DNA of 19,135 nucleotides from an uncultured Prevotellaceae bacterium. Its GTDB lineage: Bacteria > Bacteroidota > Bacteroidia > Bacteroidales > Bacteroidaceae. Under the pieces are notes generated by a model. It worked only from the letters and a program-made list of their open reading frames with translations, did not search any database and was not told the origin of the DNA. This document shows positions 1 through 7,431 of the stretch, piece after piece. Location: the NCBI GenBank assembly GCA_905202115.1, contig CAJKQZ010000026.1:1-19135 (forward strand), given 5' to 3'. How positions within the stretch are numbered: the stretch's first letter is position 1; each line of letters begins with the position of its first letter. The translations under genes and the position numbers were made by a program.

Positions 1-100
1 TATCTCAGACATATTTTTTGCTATATATACACCTGCTGATTTTCAAGTGCTTGGCAGGTGACCGTTTTTGTCTGTAAACTTCTGCGGCAAGGCGGTGCGG
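1..100 (+). repeat. Long dispersed repeat, copy 1 (left end cut by window edge)
   Basis: Bases 1-77 match 13572-13648 with only a few substitutions, and the match resumes at GGCGGTGCGG (91-100 against 13661-13670) after a one-base length change. A third copy lies at 18275-18384. It opens with the 13-base module TATCTCAGACATA, then a T6 run, then a conserved stretch of about 57 bases ending in TTTGTCTG. By comparison with the other copies, about 36 more bases should lie left of the window. Bases 30-36 (CACCTGC) could pair with 54-60 (GCAGGTG), but copy 2 does not keep this pairing. No coding function is evident. Confidence 0.85.
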
Positions 101-331
101 ATTTTATGTTGCGTTTGTTTTTGTTGCAGAGAATGATATTGCTTGTAATACTTAGGAGGTGATTTTTTTCGTTGCGGGAGTTTTTGTGTGATAAACGCGC
201 GGTGTTCGTAAAACTTCCGGAACGTACTTCCCCACCGGCGTTGCGGGCTTTTTCTTCAGGTGTAAAATGTTTTGTTTTAACACATTGATATGTTAAAAGT
301 GCTCGTTTTTTCAACGAAAAACCAAAAGAAG
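101..331. other. Gene-less upstream region of mraZ
   Basis: No convincing gene lies between the repeat and the mraZ control region. One oddity is CTTAGGAGGTGAT at 151-163, a near-perfect complement to a 16S rRNA 3' end, in a phylum that rarely uses such sites. A 38-codon frame beginning with TTG at 172 and ending in TGA before 300 follows it at a suitable distance, but it has no recognisable family and is not called as a gene. Confidence 0.5.
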
Positions 332-356
332 TGTCGCATGGTGGTGAATTGTGGAG
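332..356 (+). promoter_or_regulatory. Candidate MraZ operator (TGGNN boxes, 10-base period)
   Basis: TGGTG (342-346) and TGGAG (352-356) are direct repeats exactly 10 bases apart, and a weaker TGTCG sits one period further upstream (332-336). The boxes characterised for MraZ in E. coli are three TGGGN repeats separated by five bases, the same period. They lie where the -33 region of the promoter at 366-373 would be, which fits autorepression. Binding is inferred, not shown. Confidence 0.5.
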
Positions 357-365
357 AAAAGTTAC

Positions 366-373
366 TATTTTTG
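366..373 (+). promoter_or_regulatory. Candidate -7 promoter element for mraZ
   Basis: TATTTTTG matches the Bacteroidota -7 consensus TAnnTTTG and would start transcription about 30 bases before the mraZ start. No TTTG is found 19-21 bases upstream. That interval is taken up by the putative MraZ boxes, so the promoter may be weak or dominated by regulation. Confidence 0.45.
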
Positions 374-411
374 TCTGTTAATATACCAGCTTGAATAAAA
401 AAGAGGATATT

Positions 412-861
412 ATGCGTTTTACCGGAACAATCGAAGCAAAGGCCGACGCCAAAGGGCGTGTGTTCTTTCCCGCTGTGTTCCGCCGTATTCTCGGCGAGAG
501 CGCGGACGAAAGGCTTGTGCTTACGAAAGACGCCTTTCAGTCTTGCCTCGTGGTGTATCCGTGGAGCGTATGGAACAGTCAGATCGATGAGCTGAGCCGG
601 AGGCTTAGCCGCTGGAACGCTGCTCACCGAGCGCTGTTGCGGCAGTTCGTGTCGGATGTGGAGGTAATCTCGCTCGACGGAAACGGCCGTTTTCTTATTC
701 CCAGGCGTTACGCCCAAATGGCGGGAATAACGCAGGAAGTAGTGTTTCTCGGCATGGATGATACCGTCGAGGTGTGGTCGAAGCAGGCGCTCGCTTCGCA
801 GGCGTTGCCGGCCGACGATTTTGCAAGGCAACTCGAAAACGTAATGGCCGATAAGGAATGA
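412..861 (+). CDS. mraZ: MraZ, transcriptional regulator of the dcw cluster
   Basis: This encodes a 149-residue protein of the MraZ family, ring-forming DNA-binding proteins with two AbrB-like SpoVT domains that usually control their own operon. The N-terminal domain carries the family motif DAKGRVFFPAVFR (about residues 13-25). The second domain carries the matching DGNGRFLIPRRYAQMAGI (about residues 85-102). Length is normal for the family. I chose the ATG at 412 because the protein then begins MRFTGTIEAK, as is typical of Bacteroidota homologues; a TTG at 391 would add seven residues without support. It is the first gene of the cluster and overlaps rsmH by four bases (ATGA), indicating translational coupling. 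Repeats resembling MraZ boxes lie 56-80 bases upstream of the start. Confidence 0.95.
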   Translation: MRFTGTIEAKADAKGRVFFPAVFRRILGESADERLVLTKDAFQSCLVVYPWSVWNSQIDELSRRLSRWNAAHRALLRQFVSDVEVISLDGNGRFLIPRRYAQMAGITQEVVFLGMDDTVEVWSKQALASQALPADDFARQLENVMADKE

Positions 862-1772
862 ACGGATTGGAAACGGTTTATCATGTGCCGGTAATGCTCG
901 TGCCGAGCGTCGACGGACTGAATATCCGCAAGAGCGGCGTGTATGCCGACATGACGTTCGGCGGCGGAGGACATACGCGCGAAATATTGCGGCGAATGGA
1001 CACCGGAGGTCGTTTGTTCGGCTTCGACCAGGACGGCGACGCTATAGCCAACGCACCGGACGATGCGCGGTTTACTTTCGTGTACTCCAACTTCAGGCAT
1101 ATAGACAACTGGATGCACTATTACGGTGTGGAGAGATTAGACGGCGTTCTTGCCGATCTCGGAGTGTCGAGCCACCATTTCGACGCCGTGGAGAGAGGAT
1201 TTTCGTTCCGTCACGACGCCGTGCTCGACATGCGCATGAACCGTATGGCGCGTATTACTGCCGCCGAAGTGCTCAACCGCTACGACGAAGACCGCCTGGC
1301 CGGTGTGTTCCGCCTGTACGGAGAAATGAAAAACGCACGTCAGCTTGCCGCCGCGGTGGTAAAGCGCCGCAGCGCGCAACCGTTTGCGCGCATATCCGAT
1401 TTCGTGGACGTTTTGCAGCCCTTCGTGGGGCGCGACCGCGAGAAAAAAGACCTGGCGCGGGCATTCCAGGCCCTGCGCATGGAAGTGAACGACGAAACAG
1501 GGGCATTGTGCCGCATGCTCGAGGGGGCGATTTCGCTGCTCGCGCCGGGCGGACGGCTTGTAGTGCTTACCTATCATTCCATAGAGGACAGGATAGTTAA
1601 AAACTACATACGCTCCGGAAACTCCCTCGGCAAAGTGGAGCAGGATTTCTACGGCAACCGCCTCGTTCCGCTGAAGGCGGTGAACAATAAGGTGATAGTG
1701 CCCGACGATGACGAGATAGAGAAAAATCCGCGCAGCCGCAGTGCTAAACTGCGCATAGCCGAAAAAATATAA
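858..1772 (+). CDS. rsmH: 16S rRNA (cytosine(1402)-N4)-methyltransferase RsmH
   Basis: This encodes a 304-residue S-adenosylmethionine-dependent methyltransferase (MraW/RsmH), which methylates C1402 in the decoding centre of 16S rRNA. The SAM-binding loop MTFGGGGHTREIL lies near residues 32-44. DGVLADLGVSSHHFD and LDMRMN follow at about 96-123, then AFQALRMEVNDE and the C-terminal LTYHSIEDRIVKNYI block, all in the expected order. Length is close to the usual 300-315. The N-terminal HVPVML is also typical. The start codon overlaps the mraZ stop, so the two are probably co-translated. The ftsL-like gene follows after 42 bases. Confidence 0.97.
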   Translation: MNGLETVYHVPVMLVPSVDGLNIRKSGVYADMTFGGGGHTREILRRMDTGGRLFGFDQDGDAIANAPDDARFTFVYSNFRHIDNWMHYYGVERLDGVLADLGVSSHHFDAVERGFSFRHDAVLDMRMNRMARITAAEVLNRYDEDRLAGVFRLYGEMKNARQLAAAVVKRRSAQPFARISDFVDVLQPFVGRDREKKDLARAFQALRMEVNDETGALCRMLEGAISLLAPGGRLVVLTYHSIEDRIVKNYIRSGNSLGKVEQDFYGNRLVPLKAVNNKVIVPDDDEIEKNPRSRSAKLRIAEKI

Positions 1773-1814
1773 CAGGCGGAAGTCTGTGTTTGCAAACACC
1801 TCCGAAACGAGAGA

Positions 1815-2243
1815 ATGGAAGAACAACCTGAATACAACAGACAAGAGGAGACTGCTGACGAACGGCGGGCCTTGAAAAGCCTTCGCGAGCTTACGAGTGA
1901 GCGCGACGCTCCGCGCCGGCGCATAACCGTTGCGGGCATTCTCGGCGGCGACATACTGCAAGGCGAATGGGTGCGCCGCAATGTGGGGTTTATCATCCTG
2001 ATTGTGGTGCTCGCATTGCTGTATGTGGGAAACGGATATGTGAGTCAGCAGGAAACGATAGAGATAGACAGACTGAAAAAAGAAATAGACAGCGTGAGGA
2101 ACGTTGCTATCATACACTCGTGCGAACTGCTCGAACGCAGCCGCCAGAGCTACATAGAAGAATTTCTTAAGGAAAGAGGCGACAGTGCACTGCAGGTGTC
2201 TACCGTTCCTCCGTATATAATAAAAATCGATACAGCCGAATGA
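1815..2243 (+). CDS. ftsL: FtsL-like cell division protein (single-pass membrane protein)
   Basis: This encodes 142 residues: a charged cytoplasmic N-terminus of about 55 residues, one membrane helix (about 57-76, VGFIILIVVLALLYVGNGYV), then a heptad-like segment (about 79-115, ETIEIDRLKKEIDSVRN) and a short periplasmic tail. The topology and the position between rsmH and ftsI match the FtsL slot of dcw clusters, where the protein helps assemble the septal FtsQLB-FtsWI complex. Sequence similarity to proteobacterial FtsL is low, as is normal for this rapidly evolving family, so the assignment rests on topology and synteny. The long cytoplasmic arm is usual in Bacteroidota versions. It overlaps ftsI by four bases. 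Confidence 0.8.
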   Translation: MEEQPEYNRQEETADERRALKSLRELTSERDAPRRRITVAGILGGDILQGEWVRRNVGFIILIVVLALLYVGNGYVSQQETIEIDRLKKEIDSVRNVAIIHSCELLERSRQSYIEEFLKERGDSALQVSTVPPYIIKIDTAE

Positions 2244-4522
2244 AGTTCCCCGTAAAAAAGATTATGCCACGGTATAACGTGGTTGTGATTCTTCTCACGC
2301 TTCTCGGTGCGGGCATTATAGCCAAGACGGCTTATATAATGTTCGTGGAGCATGATTATTGGGTGGCTGTGAGCAAACGCTTCGTCGTGAAAAACATTCC
2401 GCTGCGCCCTGTGCGGGGCAATATATACTCGTGCGACGGCCAGCTGCTCGTATCGTCGCTGCCGGAATACTACCTCTGCATGGAATATGTATGTACCGAG
2501 AAGGATTCTGCCCTACGCGCTAAAACGCAGCACTGGCGCGATTCCATGATAACGGTCAAAGCCGACAGCATTGGCGAAGGGCTGCACAAACTCTTTCCGG
2601 AAGTTAGCGCAAAAACCTTTAAGGACAGGCTTATTGACGGACAAAAGAAAAAAAGCCGCTATTGGCGGCTGTATAACAAACGGGTGTCGTATGTACAGTT
2701 CCAGGAAATAAAGAAACTTCCGCTTTTCAGGGAGTCGAACAACAAAAGCGGCTTTTTTGGAGATCGTGTGTATAAACGCACAAAACCTTTCGGCTCGCTT
2801 GCAGGACGCACGCTCGGCGATGTAGACGGGAGCTCCGATACGGCGCGTTACGGGTTGGAACTCGGTTTCGATAGTGTGTTGCGCGGAAAGCCAGGCGTTT
2901 CGCACCGACAAAAGGTGCTCGACAAATATCTCAAAATCATAGACTGTCCGCAGGAGAACGGATATGACATTATTTCGACCATAGATGTGGAAATGCAGGA
3001 CATAGCCGAAAAAGCTCTTGTGGATCAGCTGAAAGAAATAGACGCGCCTAAGGGACTGGCCATTCTTATGGAAGTCGGAACCGGCGACGTGAAAGCAATC
3101 GTAAACATGACGCGCGGCAGCGATGGTCTGTTCCGCGAGACGCGCAACTATGCAGTGAGCAATCTGCTCGAGCCCGGCTCGGTGTTCAAGACAGCTTCGT
3201 TTATGGTGGCTATGGATGACGGATATCTGCACATGAACGATATGGTCGACACCGGAAGCGGTGTGAAAAACATGCACGGGCGTAACATGAAAGACAGCAA
3301 TTGGCGTTCTATGGGCGGCTACGGTGTTATTTCGGCATCGGAATGCATACAGAAGTCATCGAATGTGGGAGTAAGCTATTTTATCGACAAATTCTATTAT
3401 AACAATCCCGAAAAGTTTGTCGACGGACTTTACAGGATAGGTCTGGCCGAAGATTTGAAGCTTTCGATACCCGGATATGCTTGTCCGAGAATACGCCGTC
3501 CCAATAAGGACCGCTCCAACTGGTCGAAAACCGCTCTTGCATGGATGAGTATAGGATACGAAACGCAGGTACCGCCTATAAGTACGCTCGCATTTTACAA
3601 CGGAATAGCCAACGGCGGAAAGATGTTGCGTCCGCGTTTTGTAAGGTCGCTTATGAAAAACGGAGAAGTGGCGCGCGAATATCCGGTAGAGGTTGTGCGT
3701 GAGCGCATGTGCTCGCCGCAAACTCTTAAAGACATACAAACCTGTCTCGAACTTGTTGTTTCGAAAGGAACGGGCAAGAAAGTGAGAACTCCGAACTTTC
3801 TGATAGCCGGCAAAACCGGTACAGCGCAGATATGGACAAAGGCAGGTCGCACGTCGGAGTATCTCGTAAGTTTTGTGGGATACTTTCCGGCAGACAATCC
3901 CAAGTACAGCTGCATTGTGTGCATACAGAAAAATCCTCCCGCAGCGGGCGGAACGAGTTGCGGCCCTGTTTTCCGCCGCATAGCCGAGACAGTAATGGCC
4001 AAGACCATGCGTCCTTCTTTTGCCGACGTGCGCGATACGACGAATCACATATGGCCTTATGTCAAGAGCGGAGACATGCATGCAACTAAGAGAGTTCTTA
4101 CGGATTTGCGTGTTCCTTATCGTTACAAAGGTGCGGAAGATGCCTGGATTAAGGCAGAGACGCACGAATCAGGGTTAGTGCTCGAGGGAAATTCGACGGA
4201 CAGGAATCTTATGCCCGACGTTATCGGAATGGGTGTACGCGACGCATTGTTTCTGCTTGAGAACAAAGGACTGCGGGTAAGCGTTTCGGGAGTAGGAAAG
4301 GTGGTGAGCCAAAGCATTCCCGCAGGAACACCGTTGAAAAGCAGGCAGAAGGTAGCGATACATCTTGAAATAGGAAAAAATAATACGGAAACAAAGCCGA
4401 ATGTGCCCGTTGCGCCTCTTCCTGCAGAGCAGGGCACTACTCATGACAGCCTGAAAAAAGTTCCTGTTGCTGGGACTAACGATAACGTCAGGCCCGGTGG
4501 CTCGAAAATAAAAACACAATAA
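2240..4522 (+). CDS. ftsI: Septal peptidoglycan transpeptidase FtsI (class B PBP) with PASTA domain
   Basis: This encodes a 760-residue class B penicillin-binding protein that cross-links septal peptidoglycan in the periplasm. Residues 11-33 form an N-terminal membrane anchor, followed by the PBP dimerisation region (RPVRGNIYSCDG, about 57-68). The transpeptidase motifs are SVFK (nucleophile Ser314, Lys317), SSN (373-375) and KTGT (525-528). A PASTA domain begins at MPDVIG (about 658) and runs to about 720, followed by a low-complexity Pro/Asn/Lys tail of about 40 residues. The PASTA domain makes it longer than E. coli FtsI and is common in Bacteroidota. Its glycosyltransferase partner FtsW is encoded downstream. 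It overlaps the ftsL-like gene and is 12 bases from murE. Confidence 0.95.
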   Translation: MKFPVKKIMPRYNVVVILLTLLGAGIIAKTAYIMFVEHDYWVAVSKRFVVKNIPLRPVRGNIYSCDGQLLVSSLPEYYLCMEYVCTEKDSALRAKTQHWRDSMITVKADSIGEGLHKLFPEVSAKTFKDRLIDGQKKKSRYWRLYNKRVSYVQFQEIKKLPLFRESNNKSGFFGDRVYKRTKPFGSLAGRTLGDVDGSSDTARYGLELGFDSVLRGKPGVSHRQKVLDKYLKIIDCPQENGYDIISTIDVEMQDIAEKALVDQLKEIDAPKGLAILMEVGTGDVKAIVNMTRGSDGLFRETRNYAVSNLLEPGSVFKTASFMVAMDDGYLHMNDMVDTGSGVKNMHGRNMKDSNWRSMGGYGVISASECIQKSSNVGVSYFIDKFYYNNPEKFVDGLYRIGLAEDLKLSIPGYACPRIRRPNKDRSNWSKTALAWMSIGYETQVPPISTLAFYNGIANGGKMLRPRFVRSLMKNGEVAREYPVEVVRERMCSPQTLKDIQTCLELVVSKGTGKKVRTPNFLIAGKTGTAQIWTKAGRTSEYLVSFVGYFPADNPKYSCIVCIQKNPPAAGGTSCGPVFRRIAETVMAKTMRPSFADVRDTTNHIWPYVKSGDMHATKRVLTDLRVPYRYKGAEDAWIKAETHESGLVLEGNSTDRNLMPDVIGMGVRDALFLLENKGLRVSVSGVGKVVSQSIPAGTPLKSRQKVAIHLEIGKNNTETKPNVPVAPLPAEQGTTHDSLKKVPVAGTNDNVRPGGSKIKTQ

Positions 4523-4534
4523 AAATATACGACG

Positions 4535-6007
4535 ATGAAGCTGAAAGATGTTTTGCGGAAAGTGAGGCTTTTGGAAGTCATAGGCGATTTGGATACCGAC
4601 ATTGCCGATGTGCAGATAGATTCGCGCAAGGTTACGGAAGGTTCTTTGTTCATTGCAGAGCGGGGAACCCAGTCGGACGGGCACGCGTTCATTCCTGCGG
4701 CTGTGAAAAACGGCGCGTTGGCGGTAGTGTGCGAGGAAATACCTGAGGAGCGCGATTCTTCAACGGTTTTCATTCGTGTGAAAAACACCGAGGCGGCGGC
4801 CGGACCTATTGCCACGCAATTCTACGGCGACCCGTCGCGCAGACTGAAGCTCGTGGGCGTTACCGGAACGAATGGAAAAACGACCATTGCCACATTATTA
4901 TATAATATGTTCCGCGAGTTCGGCTATAAGTGCGGATTGTGTTCCACGGTGTGCAATTATATCGACGACGAGGCTGTGCCTACCGACCATACCACGCCCG
5001 ACCCGATTACGCTCAACCGTCTTCTCGGCCGAATGGCCGATTGCGGTTGCGAGTATGCCTTTATGGAAGTTAGCTCACACAGCGTGGCGCAGAAAAGAAT
5101 AGGAGGATTATTGTTCGCAGGAGGAATTTTCACGAATCTTACGCGCGATCATCTCGACTATCACAAGACATTCGAAAATTACCGCGACGCCAAAAAAGCG
5201 TTCTTTGACAGTTTGCCCAAAACGGCTTTTGCCGTTACCAATGCCGATGACAAGAACGGAATGATAATGACGCAGAACACGGCCGCAACGGTGAAAACTT
5301 ATTCCACCCGCTCTATGGCCGATTTCAGGGCTAAGATACTTGAAATGTCGTTCGAGGGAATGCTGCTCGACATCGACAGCCGCGAAGTCAGCGTTTCGTT
5401 CGTAGGAAAATTCAACGTTTCGAATTTACTTGCCGTTTATGGCGCGGCCCGTATGCTGGGGCGCGAACAGACCGAGATTCTTACTGCGCTGAGTACGTTG
5501 CACAGCGTGGCGGGCAGGTTCGAGACTTTGCGCTCTCCTTCGGGATATACCGTCATCGTAGACTATGCGCACACGCCCGACGCGCTTGTGAATGTTCTGA
5601 GTGCCATACATGAAGTTCTCAAAGAAAGTCGTAGCCTTGACAGTAAAGTCATTACCGTTTGCGGCGCGGGAGGTAACCGTGACAAAGGCAAACGGCCGCT
5701 CATGGCCTGCGAAGCTGCAAACAGAAGCGACCGTGTTGTCATTACGAGCGACAATCCCCGTTTCGAGGAGCCGCAGGCAATAATCGACGACATGACAGCC
5801 GGTCTGTCAGCAGCCCAACGTAGTAAGGTCATAACCATAGCAGACCGCCGTGAGGCCATAAAAGCGGCCTGCATGATAGCTCAAAAAGGCGATGTGATAC
5901 TTGTGGCTGGTAAAGGTCACGAGGATTATCAGGAGATATGCGGCGTTAAACATCATTTTGACGACCGCGAGGAAGTGCGCAAGGTTTTCATGCAAAATTA
6001 TCTCTGA
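4535..6007 (+). CDS. murE: UDP-MurNAc-tripeptide synthetase MurE, meso-diaminopimelate type
   Basis: This encodes a 490-residue cytoplasmic Mur ligase that adds the third amino acid to UDP-MurNAc-L-Ala-D-Glu using ATP. The ATP-binding loop GVTGTNGKTT is at residues 108-117. The DNPR motif at 406-409 is the specificity signature for meso-diaminopimelate, so the peptidoglycan is probably A1-gamma type. The C-terminal AGKGHEDYQ motif is intact. Length is normal. The start ATG is 12 bases after ftsI and preceded by the A/T-rich leader with TACG seen before several genes here. The 3' end is unusual: the last codons (Gln-Asn-Tyr-Leu-stop) lie in the left arm of a repeat-derived hairpin, so the repeat has shaped the extreme C-terminus. 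Confidence 0.97.
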   Translation: MKLKDVLRKVRLLEVIGDLDTDIADVQIDSRKVTEGSLFIAERGTQSDGHAFIPAAVKNGALAVVCEEIPEERDSSTVFIRVKNTEAAAGPIATQFYGDPSRRLKLVGVTGTNGKTTIATLLYNMFREFGYKCGLCSTVCNYIDDEAVPTDHTTPDPITLNRLLGRMADCGCEYAFMEVSSHSVAQKRIGGLLFAGGIFTNLTRDHLDYHKTFENYRDAKKAFFDSLPKTAFAVTNADDKNGMIMTQNTAATVKTYSTRSMADFRAKILEMSFEGMLLDIDSREVSVSFVGKFNVSNLLAVYGAARMLGREQTEILTALSTLHSVAGRFETLRSPSGYTVIVDYAHTPDALVNVLSAIHEVLKESRSLDSKVITVCGAGGNRDKGKRPLMACEAANRSDRVVITSDNPRFEEPQAIIDDMTAGLSAAQRSKVITIADRREAIKAACMIAQKGDVILVAGKGHEDYQEICGVKHHFDDREEVRKVFMQNYL

Positions 6008-6062
6008 GGTATTTTAAATTATCTCAGACATATTTTAAAATATCTCAGAGATAATTTTTTTT
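5994..6062 (+). terminator. Repeat-derived terminator hairpin overlapping the murE stop codon
   Basis: Bases 5994-6011 pair with 6041-6058 over 18 positions with one G-U wobble, enclosing a 29-base loop and followed by a run of eight T residues (6055-6062). The left arm includes the murE stop codon at 6005-6007. This looks like an intrinsic terminator that would cut or attenuate transcription between murE and mraY. The large loop and A/T-rich stem leave some doubt about its efficiency. Confidence 0.7.
6020..6053 (+). repeat. Intergenic palindromic repeat, modules A-P
   Basis: Module A, TATCTCAGACATA, lies at 6020-6032 and the self-palindromic module P, TATCTCAGAGATA, at 6041-6053, separated by eight bases (TTTTAAAA). 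The same A-spacer-P order occurs at 10417-10450. Here the third module found there is missing from the right side, and a P-like half (TTATCTCTGAGG, overlapping the murE end) lies on the left instead. Confidence 0.85.
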
Positions 6063-6132
6063 ACGTGCGGGAAGAATTGTTGCATGACGGGTGCAGGCAA
6101 GAAAAATATGTGATAGATAAAAATTAAATACG

Positions 6133-7407
6133 ATGTTATATTATTTGTTCCGTTTCCTGGAGGATTTCGGCGTGCCCGGTTCGGGTATGTGGTCGTACAT
6201 ATCTTTCCGCTCACTGCTGGCTTTAATGCTGGCGTTGCTGATTTCGGCATGGTTCGGCCAGCATTTCATAAAATATATGCGCCGCAAACACATAAGCGAA
6301 ACACAGCGCGATGCAAAAATAGATCCGTTCGGCGTACAGAAAGTGGGCGTTCCTTCAATGGGCGGAATAATAATTATTGTGTCAATTCTTGTGCCCTGTC
6401 TGTTGTTCGGCCGTCTGAGAAACATTTACATGCTGTTGATGTTGCTCACTACGGTGTGGTTCGGAATGCTCGGTTTCCTGGACGATTACATAAAGATATT
6501 CAAGCACAACAAGGACGGCCTTAATCCTAAGGCGAAAATCCTCGGGCAAATGGTTCTGGGGCTTGTTGTAGGACTTACTCTCTATCTTAGTCCCGACGCC
6601 GTTATACGTGAGAACATCACTACAACGCGCAACGCCGACAGAGTGGAGGTGATAACCCACAAGAGCGAGCCAGTTAAGTCGAACATGACGACAATACCGT
6701 TCTTTAAGAACAATAATCTCAGCTACAGCGAAATCATGTCGTTCTGCGGGCCGTATAAGAATGCGGCAGGGTGGATTCTGTTTGTATTCATAACGGTTTT
6801 GGTCATAACTGCCGTCTCGAACGGTGCAAATCTTAATGACGGCATGGACGGAATGGCGGCGGGAAATTCGGCTATAATAGCTCTTGTGCTGGGGCTTTTG
6901 GCCTATGTGTCGAGTCACATTCAGTTTGCAAGCTATCTTAACATAATGTATATCCCCGGTTCGCAGGAACTTGTGATTTTCGCTTCGGCTTTCATAGGAG
7001 CGATGATAGGTTTCCTGTGGTACAACGCATATCCCGCCCAGGTTTTTATGGGCGATACCGGCAGCCTTACGATAGGGGGAATCATAGGAGTGCTTGCGAT
7101 AATAATACATAAGGAATTGCTTCTGCCGTTACTTTGCGGCGTGTTCCTCGTCGAGAGCCTGAGCGTTATTTTACAGGTGGAATACTACAAGCTCGGCAAG
7201 CGCCGCGGCATAAAGCAGCGCATCTTCAAGAGGGCGCCTATTCACGATAACTTCCGCGTGCTGCCGTCGCAGCTTGACCCCGAATGCCGCTATGTGTTCG
7301 GCAAATGGCCACGGACGGCCACTCACGAAAGCAAGATAACGCTGCGTTTTTGGATTGCAACCATTCTGCTCGCGGCTCTTACTTTGATAACTTTGAAAAT
7401 ACGATAG
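6133..7407 (+). CDS. mraY: Phospho-N-acetylmuramoyl-pentapeptide transferase MraY
   Basis: This encodes a 424-residue polytopic inner-membrane enzyme that transfers phospho-MurNAc-pentapeptide from UDP to undecaprenyl phosphate, forming lipid I. The conserved cytoplasmic motifs are FLDDYIKI (Asp117-Asp118), NLNDGMDG (Asp236, Asp239) and MGDTGSLTIGG, followed by the RIFKRAPIHDNF histidine-containing loop. It is about 60 residues longer than E. coli MraY because of an insert around residues 155-205 containing polar sequence, a feature of Bacteroidota versions. The start is preceded by AAATACG directly before the ATG. It lies 125 bases after murE, the largest gap in the cluster, with the hairpin described there. 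MurD follows after 24 bases. Confidence 0.96.
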   Translation: MLYYLFRFLEDFGVPGSGMWSYISFRSLLALMLALLISAWFGQHFIKYMRRKHISETQRDAKIDPFGVQKVGVPSMGGIIIIVSILVPCLLFGRLRNIYMLLMLLTTVWFGMLGFLDDYIKIFKHNKDGLNPKAKILGQMVLGLVVGLTLYLSPDAVIRENITTTRNADRVEVITHKSEPVKSNMTTIPFFKNNNLSYSEIMSFCGPYKNAAGWILFVFITVLVITAVSNGANLNDGMDGMAAGNSAIIALVLGLLAYVSSHIQFASYLNIMYIPGSQELVIFASAFIGAMIGFLWYNAYPAQVFMGDTGSLTIGGIIGVLAIIIHKELLLPLLCGVFLVESLSVILQVEYYKLGKRRGIKQRIFKRAPIHDNFRVLPSQLDPECRYVFGKWPRTATHESKITLRFWIATILLAALTLITLKIR

Positions 7408-7431
7408 TGAAAAAAGGAAAAATATACGGAT

